DNA of 64,000 nt. Origin: Paucibacter sp. KCTC 42545 (lineage in GTDB: Bacteria; Pseudomonadota; Gammaproteobacteria; Burkholderiales; Burkholderiaceae_C). Location of the stretch: NCBI RefSeq assembly GCF_001477625.1, contig NZ_CP013692.1, positions 1,426,001-1,490,000 of the forward strand, given 5' to 3'. Positions within the stretch are counted from its first letter, which is position 1, and the number at the start of each line of letters is the position of its first letter. This document shows positions 1-9,172 of this stretch, piece by piece. The notes below the pieces were generated by a model. That model saw only the letters and a program-made list of their open reading frames with translations. It searched no databases and had not been told where the DNA came from. The translations under genes and the position numbers were made by a program.

Positions 1-1251
1 GTGGCAGACGAAGAGGCGCAGGCGCTGGCGCTCGCCCAGGGCCAGGATGCCCAGGGAGGTCTCGAACAACTCGTCGTCCGAGATCTGGAAGAGGTCGTCG
101 CGCGGATAGGTCTCCAGAATGTGCTGCAAGGCCTTGGCCAAGTGGCCGCCCGGCGGCAGGCCGGCGCGCTCGGTGATGGCCTGGGTGCGGCCGCGCAGCA
201 GCGGGGTCTCGGAGACGCGGGCGCTGTAAGCGGTGGAGGTGAACAGGCCGATAAAGCGGTGTTCGCCGATCACCTGGCCGGCCGCGTCGTAACGCTTGAT
301 GCCAACGTAATCGGTGTATCCCGGCCGGTGCACGGTGGAGCGGGTATTGGCCTTGGTGATCAAGAGCATGGGCTGGGCCGCGCGTGCCATGGCGCGGGCA
401 TTGACCGGCAGGGCCGCAAAGCTGCTGGAGAGCTTTTCTTGCGCGGTTTCGCGCAGCAGGCCCAGGCCGCTGCCGGCTTGCAGCTTGAGGGCGTCTTGGC
501 CCTCGTGGCTGATCAGGTCGTGGCAGCGGTAGCCCAGCAGGGTCATGTGGTCGTCGGCCAGCCATTCCAGGAAGGCGCGGCTTTCCTGCACCTGCTCGGG
601 CGGCACGGTGGGCAGGCTTTGGTCCAGCTCGGCGGTCACCGCGCGCAGCTTGGCCACCATGGCCTGCCAGTCGCCCACGGCAACGCGCACATCGGCCAGC
701 ACGCGCTCGATGCCCGCCACCAGGTCGGCGCGCGTTTGGGCGTCGACCATGCGGTCCACTTCGATATGCATCCAGGACTCGCGCTTGAGTGCGGCATTGC
801 TGCCGGACTCGCTGCGCGGGTGGATGGCCAGCAGCTGGCCCTTGTCATTGCGCTCCACCGCAAAAATGGGGTGGACGATCAGGTGCAGGGTCAGGCCGTG
901 GCGGTTGATTTCCATGGTCGTGGTGTCGACCAGGAAGGGCATGTCATCGTTGACGATGTCGATCACCGTGTGCCGCGAGGCCCAGCCGTTTTCGGCCACC
1001 GAGGGGCTCATCGCACGCACCAGGGTCTGGCCCGCTTGGCGCTGCGCGCCAAATTGCAGATGCGAGAGCAGGGCCCCCAGCAGGTCTTCCGGGCTGCGGC
1101 TGAGCAGATCGTCCGGGTCGAGGCGGGCGAAATACTCGCGGCCAAAGCTTTCCAGCATGCCTTTGTACTGGGCCGCGTGGGGGTGTTTGGCGGCCAGCGC
1201 CAGAACGGCGTCGATTTGTTCGCGTTGAAGCAGTTCTTGTGGATCAGTCAT
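1..1251 (-). CDS. NAD-specific glutamate dehydrogenase, large (GDH2) type; N-terminal part only
   Basis: This is the first 417 residues of a protein that runs off the left edge. The reading frame is open from the ATG at 1251 to base 1. Translation starts MTDPQELLQREQID and contains NDDMPFLVDTTTMEINRHG and LLGYRCHDLI, which I recognise as the regulatory N-terminal region of the ~1600-residue NAD-dependent glutamate dehydrogenases (Bac_GDH family). These oxidatively deaminate glutamate to 2-oxoglutarate in the cytoplasm. The catalytic dehydrogenase domain would lie outside the window, so activity cannot be judged. The gene is transcribed away from the DUF1800 gene, with 243 bp between them. The long plus-strand frame over the same bases is a GC-rich shadow. 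Confidence 0.9.
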   Translation of the reverse strand, partial: MTDPQELLQREQIDAVLALAAKHPHAAQYKGMLESFGREYFARLDPDDLLSRSPEDLLGALLSHLQFGAQRQAGQTLVRAMSPSVAENGWASRHTVIDIVNDDMPFLVDTTTMEINRHGLTLHLIVHPIFAVERNDKGQLLAIHPRSESGSNAALKRESWMHIEVDRMVDAQTRADLVAGIERVLADVRVAVGDWQAMVAKLRAVTAELDQSLPTVPPEQVQESRAFLEWLADDHMTLLGYRCHDLISHEGQDALKLQAGSGLGLLRETAQEKLSSSFAALPVNARAMARAAQPMLLITKANTRSTVHRPGYTDYVGIKRYDAAGQVIGEHRFIGLFTSTAYSARVSETPLLRGRTQAITERAGLPPGGHLAKALQHILETYPRDDLFQISDDELFETSLGILALGERQRLRLFVCH

Positions 1252-1425
1252 CGCTCATGTCTCCTTGTAGGCATGAGTGTGCCTCAAGCGCATGGCGGTG
1301 TGGCTGCGGTTTTTACGTGCAGCTTTAGCGCCGTTTGAAAAGCTTTGCGCTTCGGAAACATTGGCTGAAGCTTGGCCGGGCAAGATGCGCAGCATGACGT
1401 GACCCCGGCCGGTGGCCGGGCGAAT

Positions 1426-1478
1426 GGGGGCATCAACTGGGGGCATCAACTGGGTGCCATCAACTGGGGGCCATCATA
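1426..1478. repeat. Short direct repeat, four ~13-14 bp units
   Basis: Four successive units built on GGGGGCATCAACT follow one another: 1426-1438, 1439-1451, 1452-1465 (with one extra base) and 1466-1478 (diverged end). They end 16 bp before the ATG of the DUF1800 gene and so lie in its leader. Slippage at such a tract could change leader length, but nothing in the sequence shows an effect. Confidence 0.75.
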
Positions 1479-1494
1479 TGAAAGGACAGGCAGG

Positions 1495-3126
1495 ATGTTG
1501 AACCGACGGCAAGGCCTGCAAGCGCTGGCAGGAATGAGTCTGCTGCCAAGTCTGGCTTTGCGGGCCGAGGGCAGCATGGGTACCAAGTCCACAAGCCCGG
1601 CGGTGCCGCCCGCCGGTCAGGCACATGCGGGCCAGCAGGGCGCGTTGCACGCCTTGAATCGCCTGGGTTTCGGCCCAACAGCCGTGGACGTCGCGGCCAT
1701 CGCCAGCCAGGGCCCGCAGGCCTGGCTGCAAGACTTCCTCACCCAACAACTGGGTGGCTCGCCGCTCAACTTGCCGCCCGCACTGCAGGGCCAATTGGCC
1801 GCCATGCCGACCTTGCAGCTCAGCCAGGGCGAGTTGCTGAGCCGCTTTCGCCAAGCCGCCAAGGCAGGCCGCGAGGCCAAGCGCCAGGCGGCCGCGCCAG
1901 GCACGGGTGAGCCAGCTAACAAGGCCGAGCCGGCCGAGGCCCAGAACGCCCGGCGCGAGTTCGTTCGCCCCGTGGTGCTGGAGGCCAGCAGTCAGCGGAT
2001 CTGGCGGGCCCTGCAAAGCCCGGCCCAGCTGGAGGAAGTGCTGGTGGACTTTTGGTTCAACCACTTCAATGTCTTTGTTGGCAAGGGGCCGGTGAGTGTC
2101 TTGGTGGGCAGCTACGAGCGCGAGGCCATTCGCCCGCATGTGCTGGGCAACTTCCGCCAGATGTTGGGGGCGGTGGCCAAGCATCCGGCCATGTTGATCT
2201 ATCTGGACAATGTGCTGAGCGTGGCCCCCGGCTATCGCCCGCCAGCGCGTGCCCTGCAATCTGCCCCCGGAGCCCCCCCTGCTGCCGCCCGCCCCACCGG
2301 TCTGAACGAAAACTACGCCCGTGAATTGATGGAGCTGCACACGCTGGGCGTGGACGGTGGCTACAGCCAGCGAGATGTCACCGAGCTGGCGCGCATCTTC
2401 ACAGGCTGGACGGTGAACTACCGCCGAGCGGTGATTGAAGGCGGAGGCGCCAATGGCGCCGACTTGTTTGAGTTCGACCCGCGCCGCCATGACGGCGGCA
2501 GCAAGCAATGGTTGGGCCGCAGCGTGCCGCCCGCTGGCCGAGCGGAAGGCGAGATGGCTCTGGACGTTTTGGCGGCCCACCCGGCCACCGCACGCCATAT
2601 CGCTTTCAAGCTGGCCCAGGCCTTTGTGGCCGATGCGCCGCCGCCCGCCCTGGTGCAGCGCCTGCAGGCCCGCTTTCTGGAGAGCCGGGGTGATTTGCGC
2701 GCCCTGATGCGCAGCTTGGTGGAAGCCGAGGAGTTCTGGCAATCCGCCAACATTGGCGCCAAGTTCAAGACGCCTTACCAATACCTGCTGTCCAGCTTGC
2801 GTGCCTTGGGTGTCAATGCGCCCGAAGTCGGGCCCTTGCTGGGCTGGTTGGCCCAGGCAGGCATGCCGCTGTACGGCGCGCAGACGCCGGACGGCTACAA
2901 GGCGGTGGCGGCCGCCTGGATGAATGCCGATGCCCTGGCCCAACGGGTGCAACTGGCCGGCAACCTGGCGAAGCGCTTGTCCCGATCTGGCGATGCGGCG
3001 GGCCTGGCCGCGCATGGCGGCTTGTTCGCGCAGCTCAGCGCGGACACGCGCACGGCCATCGCCAAAGAGCCTTTGGCGATGCAAGTGGCCCTGGCCTTGG
3101 GCAGCCCCGACTTCATGCGTTGCTGA
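1495..3126 (+). CDS. DUF1800 family exported protein
   Basis: A 543-residue protein of the DUF1800 family, whose biochemical role is unknown. The N-terminus MLNRRQGLQALAGMSLLPSL has a twin-arginine-like n-region and a hydrophobic stretch, so export is likely. The diagnostic helix NENYARELMELHTLGV followed by GGYSQRDVTELARIFTGW is present near residues 265-300. I chose the ATG at 1495 rather than an upstream ATG at 1372, because the upstream part translates the repeat tract and an AAAGGACAGG ribosome site lies just before 1495. A DUF1501 gene follows after 49 bp. DUF1800 and DUF1501 proteins are found as neighbours in many bacteria, which suggests they work together. Confidence 0.88.
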   Translation: MLNRRQGLQALAGMSLLPSLALRAEGSMGTKSTSPAVPPAGQAHAGQQGALHALNRLGFGPTAVDVAAIASQGPQAWLQDFLTQQLGGSPLNLPPALQGQLAAMPTLQLSQGELLSRFRQAAKAGREAKRQAAAPGTGEPANKAEPAEAQNARREFVRPVVLEASSQRIWRALQSPAQLEEVLVDFWFNHFNVFVGKGPVSVLVGSYEREAIRPHVLGNFRQMLGAVAKHPAMLIYLDNVLSVAPGYRPPARALQSAPGAPPAAARPTGLNENYARELMELHTLGVDGGYSQRDVTELARIFTGWTVNYRRAVIEGGGANGADLFEFDPRRHDGGSKQWLGRSVPPAGRAEGEMALDVLAAHPATARHIAFKLAQAFVADAPPPALVQRLQARFLESRGDLRALMRSLVEAEEFWQSANIGAKFKTPYQYLLSSLRALGVNAPEVGPLLGWLAQAGMPLYGAQTPDGYKAVAAAWMNADALAQRVQLAGNLAKRLSRSGDAAGLAAHGGLFAQLSADTRTAIAKEPLAMQVALALGSPDFMRC

Positions 3127-3175
3127 GTATTTCTTTGCAGGCAGCGAACAGGCATAGACGAACGAGGAGAGTGAC

Positions 3176-4456
3176 TTGAACGATCAGACGCCAACCCCCA
3201 GCCCACGGCGGCGCTTTTTGCAAGCCAGCGCCCTGGCCGCCGGCTGGACCCTGGCCGGCTTGCCCCAGGCCTGGGCCGGCGCTGCGGCCGGAAGCCCACT
3301 GAGCCAGCGCAAGTTGGTGGTGATCATGCTGCGCGGCGCGGTGGATGGCCTGAGCGTCGTAGCGCCGGTAGGAGACCGCAACTACGCCCCGGCGCGACCT
3401 GACCTGGCCCTGGTGCCGCCCGGCAGCGCAGAGGGTGCCGCGCTCAAGCTCGACAGCCTGTTCGCGCTGCACCCGGCCTTGCTGAGCTTGAAGCCGGCTT
3501 GGGATCAAGGCAGCCTGGCCTTCGTGCATGCCAGCGGCTCGCCCGACCCCACACGCTCGCACTTCGATGCGCAGGACTATCTGGAGTCCGGCACGCCTGG
3601 GCTCAAAAGCACGCCCAGCGGCTGGATGAATCGCCTGCTCGGCCAACTGCCCGGGCCGGCCAGCCCGACGCGTGGCGTGGCCATGGGCGCGACGCCGCCG
3701 CGCATTTTTGCCGGCCCCGCCGCTGTGGCCAGCCTGGGGCTTGGCCCCAAGGCCTTGGCCGGTAAAGCCATTGACCAAGCCGATCTGCAGCAAGGCCTGG
3801 AGCGCCTGTACGCCGGAGACGCCAAGCTGGGCGCCAGCTTTCAGGCCGCGCTGGCGGGCCGCGGGCAAATGCAGCGCAGCATGGCCGGGGAGCGGGAGCC
3901 GGCCATGAATGCCAGCGGCGATGCGGGTGCGCCCTCGGCGCGCTCCTTCGCGGCCGATGCGCGCCGGCTCGGGCAGCTGATCCGCAACGACGGCCAAACC
4001 CAGCTCGCCTTCACCGCGGTGGGCGGCTGGGACACCCATATCAATCAAGGTGCTGCGCAAGGCCAGCTGGCCAATCGCCTGAAGGCCTTGGGCGAAGGGC
4101 TGCAGGCGCTGAGCCAGGGCCTGGGCCCGGCTTTGCAGGACACGGTGATTGTGGTGATGAGCGAGTTCGGCCGCACCGTGCATCAAAACGGCACCTTGGG
4201 CAGCGACCATGGCCGTGGCAATGCGATCTGGCTGCTGGGTGGCCCGGTGGCCGGCGGGCGCATGTTGGGTGAATGGCCGGGGCTGGAAAGCTCGGCCCTG
4301 GTGGATGGGCGCGACTTGGCCGTGGCGGTAGACTTCCGCCAGGTCTTGCGGCCGATTCTGCAAAGCCATCTGGGCTTGAGCGAAGCCGCGCTGGCCGAGG
4401 TTTTCCCGGCGGCGCCGGGGCGCTGGCGTGGCGAGGCCCAGGTCTTGCGCAGCTGA
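3176..4456 (+). CDS. DUF1501 family protein with Tat signal
   Basis: A 426-residue DUF1501 protein, partner of the preceding DUF1800 gene. The start is TTG at 3176: AGGAGAG lies 5 bp upstream, and the N-terminus MNDQTPTPSPRRRFLQASAL is a clear twin-arginine signal (PRRRFLQ) before a hydrophobic segment ending at AWAGA. Family hallmarks seen include LRGAVDGLSVVAP, FDAQDYLESG, GGWDTHIN and the sulfatase-like C-terminal SEFGRTV followed by SDHGRGN. The fold is related to alkaline phosphatase/sulfatase proteins, but no enzyme activity is established for the family. Export as a folded protein to the periplasm is inferred from the signal. Confidence 0.9.
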   Translation: MNDQTPTPSPRRRFLQASALAAGWTLAGLPQAWAGAAAGSPLSQRKLVVIMLRGAVDGLSVVAPVGDRNYAPARPDLALVPPGSAEGAALKLDSLFALHPALLSLKPAWDQGSLAFVHASGSPDPTRSHFDAQDYLESGTPGLKSTPSGWMNRLLGQLPGPASPTRGVAMGATPPRIFAGPAAVASLGLGPKALAGKAIDQADLQQGLERLYAGDAKLGASFQAALAGRGQMQRSMAGEREPAMNASGDAGAPSARSFAADARRLGQLIRNDGQTQLAFTAVGGWDTHINQGAAQGQLANRLKALGEGLQALSQGLGPALQDTVIVVMSEFGRTVHQNGTLGSDHGRGNAIWLLGGPVAGGRMLGEWPGLESSALVDGRDLAVAVDFRQVLRPILQSHLGLSEAALAEVFPAAPGRWRGEAQVLRS

Positions 4457-4527
4457 GCGGCAGGCCCGGGCGCGCTTCATCACTTACAGTTGCGTCCATT
4501 CAATGACAAGACGCAGGAGTCGCCAAA

Positions 4528-5229
4528 ATGGGCGCACAGTGGAAAGCAAAACATAAAGACTTGGCCGCCAATGCACGTGGCCGCCTGTTCGGCAAGCTCA
4601 GCAAGGAGCTGATGGTCGCGGCCCGTAACGGTGCCGACCCCGATATGAACCCGCGCCTGCGCATGGTGGTGGAAGCGGCCCGCAAGGTCTCGATGCCGCG
4701 TGAAACGCTGGAGCGGGCGATCAAAAAAGGTGCTGGTCTGCTGGGCGAGGCGGTGCACTTTGACCATGTCACTTACGAAGGCTATGCCCCGCACCGCGTG
4801 CCGGTGATCGTGGAATGCCTGACCGACAACATCAACCGTACCGTGTCCGAGATCCGCGTGCTGTTCCGCAAAGGGCAGCTGGGATCATCCGGTTCGGTGG
4901 CCTGGGAGTTCGATCATGTGGGCATGATTGAAGCCGAACCCAGCCGCGCCGGCGTGGACGCAGAAGAGGCCGCCATCGAAGCCGGCGCGCAAGATGTGCA
5001 GCCGGCCGAGGAGGGCGCCTTCCTGTTCCTGAGCGAGCCGACCGATCTGGATCTGGTCAGCCGCGCCTTGCCCAACTTCGGCTTCACCGTGCACTCCGCC
5101 AAGCTGGGCTATCGGCCCAAGAATCCGCTCAGCCTGGGTGCCGCGGAAATGGAAGAAGTTGAAGCCTTTTTGGCCGCCATCGACGCGCACGACGATGTGC
5201 AGAACGTCTACGTCGGCCTGGGTGATTGA
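4528..5229 (+). CDS. YebC/PmpR/TACO1 family protein
   Basis: A 233-residue cytoplasmic protein of the YebC family, close to the usual ~240 residues. The conserved core [31 protein letters not shown] and [20 protein letters not shown] is intact. The family was long annotated as transcription regulators; more recent work ties members to helping ribosomes through proline-rich stretches. The N-terminus [17 protein letters not shown] departs from the common MAGHSKWANI form, so this may be a second paralogue rather than the main YebC; a second copy would lie outside the window. AGGAG lies 12 bp before the ATG. It stands alone, and its end converges with the lipoprotein gene. Confidence 0.9.
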   Translation: MGAQWKAKHKDLAANARGRLFGKLSKELMVAARNGADPDMNPRLRMVVEAARKVSMPRETLERAIKKGAGLLGEAVHFDHVTYEGYAPHRVPVIVECLTDNINRTVSEIRVLFRKGQLGSSGSVAWEFDHVGMIEAEPSRAGVDAEEAAIEAGAQDVQPAEEGAFLFLSEPTDLDLVSRALPNFGFTVHSAKLGYRPKNPLSLGAAEMEEVEAFLAAIDAHDDVQNVYVGLGD

Positions 5230-5242
5230 TTGAGGCTGCGTG

Positions 5243-5264
5243 CCTGAGGCCTTAGTGCCTCAGG
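5243..5264. terminator. Inverted repeat between convergent genes
   Basis: CCTGAGGC (5243-5250) and GCCTCAGG (5257-5264) form a perfect 8-bp stem with a 6-base loop, between the stop of the YebC gene and the end of the convergent lipoprotein gene. There is no T-run on either side, so this is at best a weak or factor-aided terminator. Confidence 0.4.
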
Positions 5265-5277
5265 TGCCTCGTTGGCC

Positions 5278-5700
5278 TCAGTTGCAGTTGGGCACTTCCG
5301 GCGCTTGGCTGGTCTTCATGCACTGCTTGTAGCCGCTGGGCAGATCGCTGAACTCACGCGTCTGGCCTTCGCTGAGCTTGAACTGCTCGACGATTTGATG
5401 TGTGCAGGTGGTGGCCGGCTTGCCGCTATTGCTCTCGCTGGTTTTGCACTGGCTGGTGTAGAGCGCGTAATGGCACTCGCCGCTGCCGCTCTGGCGGCAT
5501 TCGAACTTGGTCTTGCCGCCGACGTGGCGCATCTTCATATTGCCATCATGGTCGGGGGCAACGATCACCGCGCAGCCGCTCAGCAGGGCCAGGCTGGCGC
5601 CCGCAACGATGGCGAGGTGTCGGCCGAGGGCTTGGCGCAGCGTCGACGACGTCGCTGAGGTATTCGATTTTTTGGCTGTGGCGCGGTGCAGAAGTGTCAT
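5278..5700 (-). CDS. Small cysteine-containing putative lipoprotein
   Basis: I do not recognise this 140-residue protein. A hydrophobic stretch ends in the lipobox LLSGC (Cys at about residue 43), preceded by a rather long basic n-region, so it is probably a lipoprotein. The translation may really begin later than the ATG at 5700. The mature part has six further cysteines (in segments such as KFECRQSGSGECHY and KQCMK), suggesting disulfides in an oxidising compartment. It is convergent with the YebC gene and stands apart from the acyltransferase gene upstream. Function is unknown. Confidence 0.65.
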   Translation of the reverse strand: MTLLHRATAKKSNTSATSSTLRQALGRHLAIVAGASLALLSGCAVIVAPDHDGNMKMRHVGGKTKFECRQSGSGECHYALYTSQCKTSESNSGKPATTCTHQIVEQFKLSEGQTREFSDLPSGYKQCMKTSQAPEVPNCN

Positions 5701-5844
5701 GGTGATGTCGCTCGGATAAGTGTGGGGTCAGGTCTTGCGACCCGAGAGGCTGCCAGTGTCCGAGTGATGAACAAATCTGCCAGCGCCTGAGCGACCAACT
5801 GCACCTTCGGACGGATAGAACGTTGCCGGTGCGGATGGGCCAAT

Positions 5845-7086
5845 TCAGGCCAAGCGGCTTTGACTCATTGGGGCGCTGCTGCCCGTCACATCAAGGTGCG
5901 GGCCGGCAAAGCTGCTGGGCACCAGCCGGTCACGCCATTGCATAAAGGGCAGCTCAACACAGCGATACAAAAGCCAGCCCAGGCCCACCGACACGGCCGC
6001 AACCGCCAGCAGCATCAGGCCCGATTGCCGCTCCAGCCCCAAGGGCTGCAAATGCTTGGGCAAGGCAAACATCACCGCCTTGTGGGTGAGGTAGATCGAA
6101 TAGGACCACAGCGCCAAGGACGCCGCCCCCGGCACCCGCAGGCGCGCCAGGCTGGAGACGGGGCTGAGGGCAGCGGCCAACAGAATCGCGAAGGCGCAGG
6201 CGTTGAGTGAATAGCCAAACGTGCTCATGGCCCAGCCGTAGCCATAGCCCTCGATGTAATAGCCCGTCAAGAGCCCATACGTCATCGCGCCGCAGGCCAG
6301 CAGGCCGCCCGCCAGCACCCATTGGCCGCGTGCCTGCACCCGCGCCCAGGCGCCGGGGTGGTAGTTCTTCAGCAGGGCCACGGCCACGCCGGGCAGCAGC
6401 GCGTCGGCTCGCGCGATCGTGGCGTAGTAGAGATTGGGGTAGTAGCCTTGCACGGCACCACCCGCCTCCAGGCCATAACGGCCCCACAAGATGTGGCGCG
6501 CCAGCATGCCCAGGCCAATCAAGCCCGCAATCGCCAGCCAAGCCAAGGCCAAGCGGCCTTTGCCCCAGCGCCGTGCCAGCAAAACGGCGGCGGGCAGCAG
6601 CAGATAGAACTGCTCTTCCACGCACAGCGACCAAGCATGCGAGAAGGCGGTGCCGGGCTGCAATTGCCAGTTCTGGGTGAAGCTGAGGAAGCGCCACAAG
6701 TCCGGCGGCGTCTTGCCGCCCATGAAGGCGGGGAAGGCAAAGTAGGCCGCCAGCACGAGATAGAAGACTGGCAAGGTGCGCAGAAAGCGGCGCGCGTAGA
6801 AATTCTTCAGCGACAGCGTTTGCCCGCGCACCAGACCCGCAAAGATCTGGTTGGCGATCAAGTAGCCGCTCAGGACGAAAAAGAGGTCCACCCCGACCCA
6901 GCCGACCTCACTGGCCCAGCCGAAAGTCGGCCGGCCGGTGACGAAGTTCATGTAATGGGCGGCGAAGACCAGAAAAATGGCCAGGGCACGCAAGGTGTCC
7001 AGGCCTTGCAGGCGGGTGCCCGTATGGGCTACATGGGCTACATGGGCAGCGTGGGTTGCCGGGAGGGCGTTGGCGTGGGGTGGCAT
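5845..7086 (-). CDS. Membrane acyltransferase, acyltransferase_3 (OafA/YrhL-like)
   Basis: A 413-residue integral membrane protein of the acyltransferase-3 family, which transfers acetyl or other acyl groups to sugars, exopolysaccharides or lipids. The N-terminal RLQGLDTLRALAIFLVFAAHY carries the family Arg and catalytic His, followed by GVDLFFVLSGYLI and SLCVEEQFYLLLPA. About ten hydrophobic segments follow. The first 25 residues are unusual: a short repeat reads HAAHVAHVAHT and is encoded by tandem 9-bp units. The gene lies 77 bp downstream of the ABC ATPase gene on the same strand and could be read with the glucan operon, but a link to its function is only a guess. Confidence 0.85.
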   Translation of the reverse strand: MPPHANALPATHAAHVAHVAHTGTRLQGLDTLRALAIFLVFAAHYMNFVTGRPTFGWASEVGWVGVDLFFVLSGYLIANQIFAGLVRGQTLSLKNFYARRFLRTLPVFYLVLAAYFAFPAFMGGKTPPDLWRFLSFTQNWQLQPGTAFSHAWSLCVEEQFYLLLPAAVLLARRWGKGRLALAWLAIAGLIGLGMLARHILWGRYGLEAGGAVQGYYPNLYYATIARADALLPGVAVALLKNYHPGAWARVQARGQWVLAGGLLACGAMTYGLLTGYYIEGYGYGWAMSTFGYSLNACAFAILLAAALSPVSSLARLRVPGAASLALWSYSIYLTHKAVMFALPKHLQPLGLERQSGLMLLAVAAVSVGLGWLLYRCVELPFMQWRDRLVPSSFAGPHLDVTGSSAPMSQSRLA

Positions 7087-7163
7087 CGGGCGCTAGTGGG
7101 GCATGAAGTGGGCTTGAGGGCCGCGCATCATGCCACCGCTCTCATTGCCAGCCAGCCCTGCGC

Positions 7164-8213
<1,050 letters not shown>

Positions 8214-8263
8214 TTGCTGCCCCTATCGAGATGCGGGTCGCTGCGGAAAATATGGGGGCACAT

Positions 8264-9172
8264 TCAGTTTTCCTTGTAGACGCGCACCCAGTCCACGCTC
8301 ATCTGAGCGGGGAAGGCGGTGCTGGCATCGGGCGAGCCTGGCCAGTCGCCACCGACGGCCAGGTTCAGAATCAAGTAGAAGGGTCGCTCAAACACCCAGC
8401 TGCTGCCGGCCGGTAAGCTCGCGGGTGTGAGGCGGTGGTATTGCTGGCCGTCAATCAACCAGATGATTTCATTGGGCCGCTTGATGATGCTGAAGACATG
8501 GAAGTCCTCGGCCACCGCTTGCTTGAATTCAAAAGGCTTGCCTATGCCTTGGGCGCCCGAGTAGCCGGGGCCGTGGGCCGTGCCGTAGGCGGCATTGGGC
8601 GTCTTGCCTACGAACTCCATGATGTCGATTTCGCCCACTTCCGGCCAGGGCAGCTTGTCTGCCCCCAGGCTCCAAAAGGCCGGCCACAGACCTTGGCCGC
8701 TGGGCACTTTGATGCGGGCCTCGATCTTGCCGTTGGTGAAGCTGAACTTGCCCTGGCTTTGGATGCGAGCGGAGGTGTAAGCGCAAGGCTTGCTGTTCCA
8801 GCAGAGCCCGGCGTCGGCACTGGGCTCGGCCTTCAAAACCAGGAAGCCTTTGCCATCGATAAAGCTGTTTCGGTTTGAGGCGCTGTAGTACTGCAACTCG
8901 TGGTTGCCCCAGCCATTGTTCTCCTGGTTGCCCAGGTCATGGTTCCAGAAGGCCGGGTTGGGGCTGCTGCCGGCCGGGCCGTCGAATTCGTCCGACCAGA
9001 GCAGGGCCCAAGTGGATGCTGCAGGCGCTGCGGGAGCTGCGGCTGGAGAAGCGCCTTGCGGCGTTGCCCCCACGCTGCCGCCACCACAGCCGACCAAGGC
9101 GGCCAGCACAGCAGACATCAGCGGGCGCAGCAGTCTCGGCGCGGTCATGGATAGCCGGGACGCTTGCATCAT
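8264..9172 (-). CDS. Glycoside hydrolase family 16 endo-beta-glucanase (laminarinase-like), lipoprotein
   Basis: A 302-residue exported enzyme. The signal sequence ends in the lipobox LVGC (Cys29), so the enzyme should be membrane-anchored, possibly on the cell surface, after a Ser/Ala/Pro linker (residues 30-55). The GH16 catalytic motif EIDIME is complete: Glu181 nucleophile, Asp183, Glu186 acid/base. LWSDEFDG and WPAFWSLG are also typical of laminarinase-type members. I place the start at the ATG at 9172, whose ATGA overlaps the stop of the GH1 gene; a second ATG follows directly at 9169. Substrate is likely a beta-1,3(-1,4)-glucan. It is co-transcribed with GH1 and the ABC importer. Confidence 0.92.
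   Translation of the reverse strand: MMQASRLSMTAPRLLRPLMSAVLAALVGCGGGSVGATPQGASPAAAPAAPAASTWALLWSDEFDGPAGSSPNPAFWNHDLGNQENNGWGNHELQYYSASNRNSFIDGKGFLVLKAEPSADAGLCWNSKPCAYTSARIQSQGKFSFTNGKIEARIKVPSGQGLWPAFWSLGADKLPWPEVGEIDIMEFVGKTPNAAYGTAHGPGYSGAQGIGKPFEFKQAVAEDFHVFSIIKRPNEIIWLIDGQQYHRLTPASLPAGSSWVFERPFYLILNLAVGGDWPGSPDASTAFPAQMSVDWVRVYKEN

Noticed and set aside
1..1338. A long open plus-strand frame at the left edge
   Set aside because: It is an antisense shadow: the minus strand codes for a recognisable glutamate dehydrogenase N-terminus over the same bases.
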